Source: Candidatus Bathyarchaeota archaeon
GTDB taxonomy: Archaea > Thermoproteota > Bathyarchaeia > TCS64
DNA length: 12,051 nt
NCBI GenBank assembly: GCA_030608725.1
Contig: JAUWDP010000010.1
Coordinates: 1-12,051 of the forward strand
Direction: 5' to 3'
Part shown: positions 1 through 6,400 of the stretch, piece by piece
Position numbering within the stretch: the stretch's first letter is position 1
How the letters are laid out: each line of letters starts with the position of its first letter
Notes under the pieces: generated by a model
Databases searched by the model: none
What the model saw: only the letters and a program-made list of their open reading frames with translations
Told to the model about the DNA's origin: nothing
Translations under genes and position numbers: made by a program

Positions 1-906
1 CTGGTAGCATTTCAGCTTGATAAGGCCTATAGGCTTCCCGTCTGCCTGCATTTTGTCGATGGCAGCTCTCGCCGTTCCAGCCAATGAGCCCATCGCCACC
101 ATTACAGCCTCTGCATCCTCTGTCTTGTAGGTCTCAGTAAGGCCGTTCCCATACTTGCGTCCAAAGACCTTGCCGTAATCCTCGTTTATCTCCTTGATGA
201 CTGGAAGTGCATTTAGGAGTGCTTCATGATGGGTTATCCATCCCTGCTGTGGGTCTCCCCCCCGTCTTCTAAAGCCTCGTCCGCCTGTGGCAGGATCGTA
301 GTCCTTGGGCAGGATGCTCTGGTACTCATAGGGAGGAAGCCAATCGTCGACTGACTTCTGGGCGGGCACCTCAACCGGTTCAGCTGTGTAGCTGAGGACG
401 TATCCATCGTAGCCGATGGCTATAGGGAGCCTTACCCTCTTGTCTTCGGCGATCTTGTAAGCCATTAGGTGCGTGTCGAGTATTTCCTGGTTGTTCTCGC
501 AGTAGAGCTGTATCCATCCAGTCCATGTCTGGGACATGAGGTCTGTGTGGTCGGGCTGCATGCTCTTGTTTCCTCTGTGTACGGTCGCCATGACGACGGG
601 CAGCCTGCTTGATGATGTGCTATGCATTGGGTGGTGCATGTAGAGCTGACCTGGGCCAGAAGTACACACGAATGTACGGGCTCCAGCCCTAGAAGCAGAT
701 TGCACGATGACCTGAGTTGATAGCTCACCCTCTGCATTCACGAACTCGCCCTTTATATCGCCGTTGGCGGCGAACTCGGATAGGTACTGCGTGATTGTCG
801 TCTGGGGGGTTACAGGGAAGGCCGACAGAACCTCTACTTTTGCGAGCTTTACGGCCGTAGCGGCAGCCTTGTTACCTGTCATTACGTCGAATGTACTTTC
901 ACTCAT
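1..906 (-). CDS. porA: Pyruvate:ferredoxin oxidoreductase-type alpha subunit (5' part, runs off left edge)
   Basis: The first 302 codons of the gene are present; the 3' end lies beyond position 1. The product is the alpha subunit of a thiamine-diphosphate 2-oxoacid:ferredoxin oxidoreductase, probably pyruvate/acetyl-CoA, cytoplasmic. The fold I domain begins with GNKAAATAVKLA and then AFPVTPQT (residues 29-36), the usual YPITPQT region. It continues with TSGPGQLYM (82-90), RLPVVMATVHRG (101-112), DHTDLMSQTWTGWIQLYCENNQE (split: DHTDL 119-123, GWIQLY 130-135, ENNQE 137-141) and a late EPVEVP. The usual ESEHSA stretch reads NAEGELST (57-64), so the active-site region is divergent and the substrate is uncertain. 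The ATG overlaps the upstream gamma-delta gene by 8 nt (ATGAGTGA), implying translational coupling; its own ribosome site is weak. About 80-100 residues are probably missing, judged from typical PorA length. Confidence 0.85.
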   Translation of the reverse strand, partial: MSESTFDVMTGNKAAATAVKLAKVEVLSAFPVTPQTTITQYLSEFAANGDIKGEFVNAEGELSTQVIVQSASRAGARTFVCTSGPGQLYMHHPMHSTSSSRLPVVMATVHRGNKSMQPDHTDLMSQTWTGWIQLYCENNQEILDTHLMAYKIAEDKRVRLPIAIGYDGYVLSYTAEPVEVPAQKSVDDWLPPYEYQSILPKDYDPATGGRGFRRRGGDPQQGWITHHEALLNALPVIKEINEDYGKVFGRKYGNGLTETYKTEDAEAVMVAMGSLAGTARAAIDKMQADGKPIGLIKLKCYQ

Positions 907-1729
907 TCTTTATCTCAACCCTCTTGAACTCGATTGCCCCGACTGGGCACTCGTTTACACAGATGCCACAGCCCTTGCATTTACGCCATTCTATCTCGGG
1001 TTTGTTTTCATCGGTCCACTTGATAGCGGTCTCGGGACAGTAGATCCAGCAGTTCTTACATCCGGTGCACTTGTCCATGTCAATGACGGGCTGGAAGACA
1101 CGCCAGGAGGAGACGTCCTTCAGGACGCCGTATCCGCCTACGGCGATGGCTTCACTTTCACCAGCAATTTTGACAGGTGCGGGTATAACCTCGCTGCACT
1201 CATCGTAAGATCTTTTAATAGCCTCAACGTTCATATCGGCTATTCTTCCGCTGAACTGCTTCCTGATGGCCTTCTCGATTGACTCAAGCTTTGGCCACCC
1301 AACAGCCTTGGCGAAAGCGCCGAGAATTGCGGTGTTTGTGATGGGCCTCCTAAGAGTCTCCAAGGCGATGCTAGACGCATTGACGGTGGCTACCCTGATG
1401 TTACCGCCGGTCTTAACCTCCTCAGGAGGATAAGCGGCGTTCAAGAGTAGAAGCCCGCCCTCAGCCATATCATCAGCCATGGTCTGACGTGTGCTCAGCA
1501 GAGGGTCCAGAACCATAACGATATCTGGTGTGTGAACCAGCTCCCTCTCCCTGACCCTGACGTCGTCGATACGTACATAAGCCGTAACCGGTGCGCCACG
1601 CCTCTCAGTACCATACATCGGGATGGCCTGAGAAAACTTGCCGTCGTAGTAAGCTGCAGTTGCCAGCAATCTAGACGCAGTGACGCCCCCTTGGCCGCCC
1701 CTGCCATGTATTCTAATTCCTACTACCAT
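899..1729 (-). CDS. porG: Pyruvate:ferredoxin oxidoreductase-type fused gamma-delta subunit
   Basis: A 276-residue fusion of the gamma (catalytic-domain) and delta (ferredoxin) subunits of a 2-oxoacid:ferredoxin oxidoreductase. The gamma part (about 1-180) opens with IRIHGRGGQGGVTASRLLA, the family signature, followed by YGTERRGAPVTAYVRI (39-54). The delta part holds two complete [4Fe-4S] motifs: C221-C224-C227 with C231-Pro, and C251-C254-C257 with C261-Pro. These pass electrons between the thiamine site of the complex and external ferredoxin. In many archaea gamma and delta are separate genes, so this is a fusion, also known in other lineages. The ATG start has GAGAGG seven bases upstream and a TATA box at a suitable distance. 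The gene overlaps the alpha gene by 8 nt, so the two form one transcript. The beta (ThDP-binding) subunit is presumably further left, outside the window. Confidence 0.92.
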   Translation of the reverse strand: MVVGIRIHGRGGQGGVTASRLLATAAYYDGKFSQAIPMYGTERRGAPVTAYVRIDDVRVRERELVHTPDIVMVLDPLLSTRQTMADDMAEGGLLLLNAAYPPEEVKTGGNIRVATVNASSIALETLRRPITNTAILGAFAKAVGWPKLESIEKAIRKQFSGRIADMNVEAIKRSYDECSEVIPAPVKIAGESEAIAVGGYGVLKDVSSWRVFQPVIDMDKCTGCKNCWIYCPETAIKWTDENKPEIEWRKCKGCGICVNECPVGAIEFKRVEIKNE

Positions 1730-1736
1730 GTTTTTG

Positions 1737-1742
1737 CCTCTC
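1737..1742 (-). promoter_or_regulatory. Ribosome binding site of the por gamma-delta gene
   Basis: GAGAGG on the minus strand, seven bases before the ATG at 1729. It lies inside the short leader predicted from the upstream TATA box, so the start codon, ribosome site and promoter are mutually consistent. Confidence 0.6.
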
Positions 1743-1770
1743 GTGAATCGTTAAGGAATCTGGCAATTAC

Positions 1771-1779
1771 TATAAAAAG
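1771..1779 (-). promoter_or_regulatory. TATA box for the por operon
   Basis: On the minus strand the sequence reads CTTTTTATA, a good archaeal TATA element. Transcription would start about 26 bases downstream, near 1749, giving a leader of about 20 nt that contains the GAGAGG ribosome site. The bases just upstream (GCATGC) are a poor match to a purine-rich BRE, so the box is supported mainly by its sequence and spacing. Confidence 0.5.
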
Positions 1780-1832
1780 CATGCGGATCCATCATTGAAA
1801 AAAGACGAAATATCGATTCCTAGGTTCGCTAT

Positions 1833-1844
1833 GACGTGTACGTC
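1833..1844. repeat. Small inverted repeat in the divergent promoter region
   Basis: GACGT-GT-ACGTC, a perfect 5-bp inverted repeat with a 2-bp centre. It lies between the two divergent TATA-like elements, about 13 bp upstream of the moxR-side BRE. The position would suit a dimeric regulator, but a repeat this short can occur by chance. Confidence 0.3.
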
Positions 1845-1856
1845 CACAGCCAAGTT

Positions 1857-1870
1857 GAAACCTTAAATTA
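1857..1870 (+). promoter_or_regulatory. BRE/TATA-like element for the moxR-VWA unit
   Basis: GAAACC followed by TTAAATTA resembles an archaeal BRE plus TATA box. The predicted transcription start, about 26 bases on, would be near 1892, only some 7 nt before the ATG at 1899. The transcript would then be almost leaderless and would exclude the GAGG at 1885-1888. Either the true start is a little upstream or the GAGG is not used. Confidence 0.4.
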
Positions 1871-1898
1871 GAGTATGTAAGTATGAGGATGAACTTAG

Positions 1899-2798
1899 AT
1901 GTCCGGTAGCGACGAGTTACGTTTTCCTGAGCTGCTGCAGAAGAGTATAGTTGACGGGATCCGTATCGAAAACAAAGTGATACTGAAAGGACAATATGAG
2001 ATAGCTTACAAGCTGTTGATGGACAGCATAGACTCTAACGTAACTCCTTGCCTCGTAGGACCTCCTGGAGTAGGGAAATCTCTTCTTGCGAGGAAGGTCG
2101 CTGAGGATACAGGTAGAGGGTTCTACGAGGTCTTCTTCGATGAGAACATGACGCCTTCACGCTTGATAGGTGCCTTCGACCCTGCCTTGGTGGTGAGAAA
2201 GGGTCGAGCGGTCGAGAGCTTCGAGCCAGGCTCGTTGATGAGGGCGATGGTTGAGGGAGGCCTCTTCGTCGCCCACGAGCTCAACAGGGCGACCGAGTTC
2301 TGTCAAAACAGCCTCATCGCCCCACTCGAGGAAAGACACTATCACCTCTACCCATTCGGAATGATAAAAGCCAACGACAACTTCGCATTCATCGCCACGC
2401 AGAACCCAATCGAGACCTCCGGGACGTACAGGCTCTCCAGGGTCCTCGTGGACCGGATAGGATGCTGGATCAGGCTGACATACCCTGATAGGGAGACGGA
2501 GATCGAGATATTGCGGGTCAACGCTCCCGCATTCAACATGGCCGATAAGACTATCAACAAGATATACGCGATAGTCAACGACACACGGCAGAACTCGGAT
2601 CTTGAGATTCCAGCATCTCCGAGGGCTGGCATATACCTCACTCGACTGGTGGACCGATACATGGAGCGCTTCGAGGACGATAATGAGGCTATCAGGTTCT
2701 TCGCCCCTTCAGTATTATCCAAGGAGATGCGGGTCAGGGATCCGACCAAGACAGTCGAGAGCATCATCAGTGAGATCCTCGAAAAGCGTTTGGAGTAG
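1899..2798 (+). CDS. MoxR-family AAA+ ATPase with altered Walker B
   Basis: A 299-residue MoxR-type AAA+ ATPase, cytoplasmic, probably a hexameric remodelling factor working with the VWA protein encoded next door. Walker A is GPPGVGKS (54-61). The sensor 1 region is FAFIATQNP (162-170), followed by the family stretch ETSGTYRLSRVLVDRI (172-187), and the sensor 2 area has ASPRAGIYL. In MoxR proteins Walker B normally reads as hydrophobics, Asp-Glu, then a short INRA-like segment; here it is LFVAHELNRA (122-131). The catalytic Glu is kept (E127) but the Mg-coordinating Asp is His126. ATP binding looks intact and hydrolysis may be changed. The stop is 6 nt before the next start, so the two genes are co-transcribed. 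MoxR-VWA pairs are known in metalloenzyme maturation (for example CoxD-CoxE for CO dehydrogenase); the target here is unknown. Confidence 0.88.
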   Translation: MSGSDELRFPELLQKSIVDGIRIENKVILKGQYEIAYKLLMDSIDSNVTPCLVGPPGVGKSLLARKVAEDTGRGFYEVFFDENMTPSRLIGAFDPALVVRKGRAVESFEPGSLMRAMVEGGLFVAHELNRATEFCQNSLIAPLEERHYHLYPFGMIKANDNFAFIATQNPIETSGTYRLSRVLVDRIGCWIRLTYPDRETEIEILRVNAPAFNMADKTINKIYAIVNDTRQNSDLEIPASPRAGIYLTRLVDRYMERFEDDNEAIRFFAPSVLSKEMRVRDPTKTVESIISEILEKRLE

Positions 2799-2804
2799 TG
2801 GATT

Positions 2805-4178
2805 TTGACGGAGCTCCTCCAATATCCGTTCTCCATGGTACGCTATTTCGTTCCCGAGTTCATACACAGGATGAGGCGGATCAGGGAGGTCGTGGAGAAG
2901 CCCAGCCCCAGACAGGGGATCGCCATGTGCGACCTCCTCATGCCTAGGTACATGAGAAAGGGCGAGTTATCCATACAAGACCTCATCGATGTGGCTGTCT
3001 ATACCTCGAAGGTGGATAATCAGGATGTGGCTCAGAGAGTGGCCATTGAGATCCTGATGAACGTCGAGGAGTCCGAGGCGGAGCTACCTGAGTTTGATAC
3101 GGATGCCCTCCTCGGCCTCATGGCTCCCCGTCACGAGGAGAAGCTGAGGTTTGAGTTCGGGGAGGAGAACGACGCTATCCCGGGGGAGATTAAACCCCTC
3201 TACGACTCTGATGAGGACATCTTTCGAAAGTTCTCGAGCAAGCCTGATATCGGTGTTGGGCCTGGCGAGGATGAGCTCATCAAGCAGGCAATCAAGGAGT
3301 ACAAGAACCGGAGAGACAGAGCGACGAGGATGAAGCTTGCGGAGTTCCTGAAGCTCAAGCTCCTGAACCTGGCAATTCAATTCAGGAGGAAGATGGAGTT
3401 CCTCAACAGGCCAATAATCAGGCCATATCAGTATGGTGACGACCCCGACGACATTGACGAGGATAGGTCCCTCGAGAACATCTTCGACCAGGGTAAGACG
3501 GCTGAGGACGTGACCTATGACGACTTTTTCATCAGGAAGAAGGAGAAGCGGAAGAAGGCCATCATCTTCATCCTCGACATAAGCAACACGATGTTCTACC
3601 AGCTGGAGGGATTGACGTCTATCCACTACTCCGTCATGTCACTTGTGCCGCTGATCTGGAGCCTGCAGAAGGAGAGGTACGGCCTAGTCTTCTACGAGAG
3701 CAACAGCCACATCCATAAGGAGCTCCACGAGGAGCGGGATATCGACGACATCGTCGACGGCCTGCTCTACCTTGTGACCTCCACGACTGGTGACGTTGAG
3801 AAGATATTCAAGGGCACCCAGGGGGCTCAGACCTGGGGGGGCACGATGCCGACGATGAGCCTCCGTTGGGCCCTCGAGGAGCTCCGTGATGCAGGTGATC
3901 GGACCGAGAAGATCTGCTTCTTCTTCAGCGACTTTGTCCTCGATGAGCCGGGGGTGCTTACGCCTGAGAAGGCGGAGAACTACTCGATTATCGGGAAGAT
4001 GGAGGAACTGGGTATCCACGTCGTGGCGTGTGTCTCCCCGTTGGCGAAGGGGGATGTGTTCTCTCCGTATACTGAGAACGTGCTTAAGATGGTGCGGGAG
4101 TCCGGGGCGGAGATGATCGAGACGGATAAGCCGAGTGACTTCCTTGACCGGGTTCAGGAGTTCCTGGAGCAGATCTAG
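2805..4178 (+). CDS. VWA-domain protein, partner of the MoxR ATPase
   Basis: A 457-residue soluble protein with no signal peptide or membrane segment. The N-terminal part (about 34-85) contains SPRQGIAMCDLL and a helical stretch resembling the lid domain of AAA+/Mg-chelatase-type proteins. A charged helical linker (about 155-205) and an acidic stretch (about 211-240) follow. The C-terminal half is a VWA domain: MIDAS motif DISNT (258-262), in which the last Ser of DxSxS is Thr; a GGTMPT segment (345-350) supplying the MIDAS Thr; and FFFSDF (372-377). The metal site therefore looks functional. The TTG start at 2805 leaves a 6-nt gap after the ATPase gene and has GGAG about 10 nt upstream. An in-frame ATG at 2835 (residue 11) is an alternative, with no good ribosome site. 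It is CoxE-like in architecture, but I cannot name a specific family or client. Confidence 0.85.
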   Translation: MTELLQYPFSMVRYFVPEFIHRMRRIREVVEKPSPRQGIAMCDLLMPRYMRKGELSIQDLIDVAVYTSKVDNQDVAQRVAIEILMNVEESEAELPEFDTDALLGLMAPRHEEKLRFEFGEENDAIPGEIKPLYDSDEDIFRKFSSKPDIGVGPGEDELIKQAIKEYKNRRDRATRMKLAEFLKLKLLNLAIQFRRKMEFLNRPIIRPYQYGDDPDDIDEDRSLENIFDQGKTAEDVTYDDFFIRKKEKRKKAIIFILDISNTMFYQLEGLTSIHYSVMSLVPLIWSLQKERYGLVFYESNSHIHKELHEERDIDDIVDGLLYLVTSTTGDVEKIFKGTQGAQTWGGTMPTMSLRWALEELRDAGDRTEKICFFFSDFVLDEPGVLTPEKAENYSIIGKMEELGIHVVACVSPLAKGDVFSPYTENVLKMVRESGAEMIETDKPSDFLDRVQEFLEQI

Positions 4179-4356
4179 GCTTCGCGCGTCGGTGGCTGGT
4201 CATAAGGGTTTGGCGTTGTACCTTCGTGTGAATGAGTCAGGGGGCGGCGGTTCATTGCTCTGTTGAGGTGCCCCCTATGTCCCGTTTTGAGTATGGTTGC
4301 GGTTTCTGTCCATATGGTGGTCTCCGGCGGATTCCTGGGAGGGGCGATGAAAGGGG

Positions 4357-4363
4357 TTTTTTT
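4357..4363 (+). terminator. Candidate T-tract terminator after the moxR-VWA unit
   Basis: Seven consecutive T residues on the plus strand about 180 bp after the VWA stop codon, followed by further T-rich patches. Archaeal RNA polymerase terminates at T tracts without needing a hairpin. It is the longest T run downstream of this transcription unit. Confidence 0.35.
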
Positions 4364-4486
4364 ATCAGATAGGGGGTTGTTTATGTCTGGAATCGTTTTT
4401 CTGAGTGTTTGTGATCGCTCTCAGCGAGGGGCATCTGAGCCTTTTTCTGAGTCCTTTTCGGGAAAGAGACGCGTCTTTTACTACGC

Positions 4487-4497
4487 CTTATAATATA
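4487..4497. promoter_or_regulatory. TATA-like AT patch in the convergent region
   Basis: CTTATAATATA matches an archaeal TATA element when read on either strand, but neither side has a clear BRE and no supported gene follows in either direction. It could start a short non-coding or antisense transcript, or be a chance AT-rich patch. Confidence 0.2.
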
Positions 4498-4605
4498 GAT
4501 ACCTTCAAGATTTGGGACAGGATCATTGGCTCTCGTCGTTGGATAGTCGTCTTGTGCCTTCTTTTACGCCTCTCTCGTTGGCTTTTATGGGGTTTTAGTC
4601 CTTTT

Positions 4606-4625
4606 TGTCTCAATAAGTTGAGACA
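4606..4625. repeat. Perfect 8-bp inverted repeat (hairpin)
   Basis: TGTCTCAA, loop TAAG, then TTGAGACA: a perfect 8-bp stem with a 4-nt loop. On the plus strand it is preceded by TTTTT and followed 9 nt later by CCCCTTTTT. On the minus strand it lies 75 nt past the stop of the CofE-like gene. It could be a transcript-end hairpin for either unit or a protein-binding palindrome. Confidence 0.45.
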
Positions 4626-4699
4626 TAAAGCCCCTTTTTCCGTGGTTTTCTCCTTTTCCAACATAAGAGGACGCTTGAATAGGTTTCATCGGTTGTTTT

Positions 4700-5536
4700 C
4701 TAGCTGGCTTCTCTTCTCAGTATCACTATCGGGTAGTGGTCGACGCTGTTTAACATGCTCCAGGTGACCTCTGTCAGGCCGACGCCCAGCTTCTCAGCCA
4801 TATCCCAGACGGTCCTTCCTGCCCCATGCCTTCTTACCCGGTGGGCTATGTTTGCGAGGGTCAGCGCCCAGTCGGGGTTCAGTGACTCTCCAGCATGGGC
4901 GATGGGCGTTGAGCGGGATTTGAATCCTAGCATGCGACCCAACAGGAAGGCGAGGAAGCCCCCGAAGTGGATCAGCCCTCTCACGGGCACACTTCGTGGA
5001 GAGAGGTGCAGGTTTCTCCAGGAGTAGGTTGTGTCTCCGTCCACGATGACGACTGAGACCTGATGCCTCCTGGAGAGTGCCCTATGGAGCCTCATGGCTT
5101 CCTCCTCTGGTTTGCTGAGGGGTAGGCTCACGTATGAGTAGGGGAGGTTGCTTGCGTCGATTCCTCCCTCGGAGTAATGCCTGAGGGATTGTAACAAGCC
5201 GACGTAGTGTAGGGAGACCTGTTTGTGGACCGCCCCTTCTAGGAGTGGATAGTTTCTGAGCCTTTCTTTCGTTCCATCTTTCAGCTTAGCTAGCTTACCT
5301 AAGGGCCCACTCCAGATCCTGCGAGTCCAGAAGGAGACTATTAAACGGGCAGTGATCCCTGATGTAAACTTGGATTCGTCGACGAGGTGGCCCATCGCGG
5401 TCGAGATTGCCTTCTCGGAGACCGTGACGATGTCGCCATCTTGGAGGACTCCTTCAACGGCCTTTACGACTTCGCTGATATAGTCTGTCCCAGGCCGCCA
5501 GTATTTGGTCTTTATCCTGATAGCCTTGAGTCTCAA
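4700..5536 (-). CDS. CofE-family protein (coenzyme F420-0:L-glutamate ligase-like)
   Basis: A 278-residue protein resembling the F420-0:gamma-L-glutamate ligase family (CofE, N-terminal part of FbiB). The family start is visible as RPGTDYISEVVKAV (14-27) and DGDIVTVSEKAISTAMG (33-49). The substrate/metal-site region GIDASN (125-130) is exact, followed by LPLSKPEEEA and the Asp-rich VVIVDGDTTYSWR (162-174). The C-terminal part differs from the canonical enzyme: a hydrophobic stretch (about 186-204), then GAGRTVWDMAEKLGV (238-252). It is somewhat longer than classic CofE (about 250 residues) and may be a paralogue using another substrate. The only usable start is TTG at 5536: an in-frame TAA lies 36 nt upstream and no ATG or GTG intervenes. 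It follows the second cooC gene after 62 nt, so it probably ends the cdh transcript. Confidence 0.72.
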   Translation of the reverse strand: MRLKAIRIKTKYWRPGTDYISEVVKAVEGVLQDGDIVTVSEKAISTAMGHLVDESKFTSGITARLIVSFWTRRIWSGPLGKLAKLKDGTKERLRNYPLLEGAVHKQVSLHYVGLLQSLRHYSEGGIDASNLPYSYVSLPLSKPEEEAMRLHRALSRRHQVSVVIVDGDTTYSWRNLHLSPRSVPVRGLIHFGGFLAFLLGRMLGFKSRSTPIAHAGESLNPDWALTLANIAHRVRRHGAGRTVWDMAEKLGVGLTEVTWSMLNSVDHYPIVILRREAS

Positions 5537-5598
5537 GGGTGGCTCACGTCGCAGGTTAGGGGTCTGCGTCTGTTACTGATTAGATTTTTCAGAGGAGA

Positions 5599-6396
5599 TT
5601 AGAAATCGTATCGTTTGTTCAGGTATTCTATGAGCTCGCTCAGCGCCTTCAGGGCCTGCGAGTCGGGGTCGTGATCTATTGGGGCCTTGCCCAGCATGTC
5701 CGCCATTGCCACGGAGTCGTCATAGGGGATGTAGGCTGCCACTGGGACGTCTAATGCTGCCATGTTCGTCTCAATGAACTGCCTTTCCTCTTCATTTCGG
5801 ATCTTGTTCCCGACGGCTAGGACCTCCTGAACCTCGATCTCCTTTGCCAGCTTCAGGGTGCGGCGTACTGTGTCGATTGACTTCATCCTTGGCTCAACGA
5901 CGACCAGCATTGTGTCCATCCTTCGGGCTGTACCCCGTCCTAGGTGCTCCAGTCCGGCGACCATGTCCATGATGAGGATCTCGTCTCGCTGGATGAGGAG
6001 ATGCTGCACAAGAATCCTCAGCAAGGCGTTGGCGGGGCACATGCAGCCTGCGTCGCCCCCCTTCACAGTTCCCATTATGAGGAGTTGGACGCCGTCGGGC
6101 CCGACGACACCGAAGTTATCCACGATGTCGCTGACAGTGGGGGATAGTTTGAACATCTGGCCGTATGATTTCCCGGGGGAGACTCCGGTCTTGTACCTTA
6201 TGAGCTCCTCATTTTCCGATATAGGCAGAATCTTGTCGGCTATCTCGGCGGGTATCCCAATGGACGAGGCCGTGTTGATGTTAGGGTCTGCATCCACCAC
6301 GAGGACCTTGTAGCCCTGCCTCGCTAAGAGCCTGGCCAGGGTCCCTGATATGAACGTCTTTCCGACTCCGCCCTTTCCTGCAACAGCTATCTTCAT
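5599..6396 (-). CDS. cooC: CooC/AcsF-type nickel-insertion ATPase (second copy in transcription order)
   Basis: A 265-residue P-loop ATPase of the MinD/NifH-like CooC family, which loads nickel into CO dehydrogenase or acetyl-CoA synthase. The deviant Walker A is GKGGVGKT (7-14) with the signature Lys8. The switch I region is VVDADPN (33-39). The CooC-specific CxC motif is GDAGCMCPANALLRIL (C118, C120), which binds metal at the dimer interface in studied CooC proteins. A DMVAGLEHLGRGTAR segment (144-158) is also typical. The ATG lies 4 nt after the TAG of the first cooC, with a GGGG ribosome site 7 nt upstream overlapping that region, so the two are translated from one message. It is clearly different from its neighbour in sequence, suggesting a separate client rather than a recent duplication. 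Confidence 0.88.
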   Translation of the reverse strand: MKIAVAGKGGVGKTFISGTLARLLARQGYKVLVVDADPNINTASSIGIPAEIADKILPISENEELIRYKTGVSPGKSYGQMFKLSPTVSDIVDNFGVVGPDGVQLLIMGTVKGGDAGCMCPANALLRILVQHLLIQRDEILIMDMVAGLEHLGRGTARRMDTMLVVVEPRMKSIDTVRRTLKLAKEIEVQEVLAVGNKIRNEEERQFIETNMAALDVPVAAYIPYDDSVAMADMLGKAPIDHDPDSQALKALSELIEYLNKRYDF

Positions 6397-6400
6397 GATA

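Larger units (their letters stand above)
4179..4699. other. Convergent intergenic region without a convincing gene
   Basis: 521 bp between the 3' ends of the VWA gene (plus) and the CofE-like gene (minus). It is T- and G-rich on the plus strand, with T runs at 4357-4363, 4396-4400, 4442-4446, 4602-4606 and 4635-4639, a TATA-like AT patch at 4487-4497 and a perfect hairpin at 4606-4625. Open frames here have biased, low-complexity composition and no family resemblance. I see no tRNA cloverleaf, CRISPR repeat or insertion-sequence end. Confidence 0.6.

Noticed and set aside
764..1282. A 172-codon plus-strand frame opposite the por genes
   Set aside because: It is antisense to the clearly conserved ferredoxin and gamma domains and to the alpha start; its sequence is the complement of those codons.
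3084..3626. A 180-codon minus-strand frame opposite the VWA gene
   Set aside because: Leu/Val-rich shadow of the Glu/Lys-rich linker of the VWA protein; it has no independent motif.
4345..4356. Possible C box (GCGATGAAA) of a C/D guide RNA in the convergent gap
   Set aside because: It mismatches the RUGAUGA consensus and no properly spaced D and C'/D' boxes could be placed around it.
4263..4493. A 76-codon open frame on the plus strand in the same gap
   Set aside because: No ribosome site, low-complexity Val/Ser/Gly content, and it runs through the T7 tract that looks like a terminator.
4405..4767. A 120-codon open frame on the plus strand in the convergent gap
   Set aside because: It overlaps the 3' end of the CofE-like gene on the other strand, has Phe/Leu/Arg/Ser-rich composition typical of T-rich non-coding DNA, and resembles no family I know.
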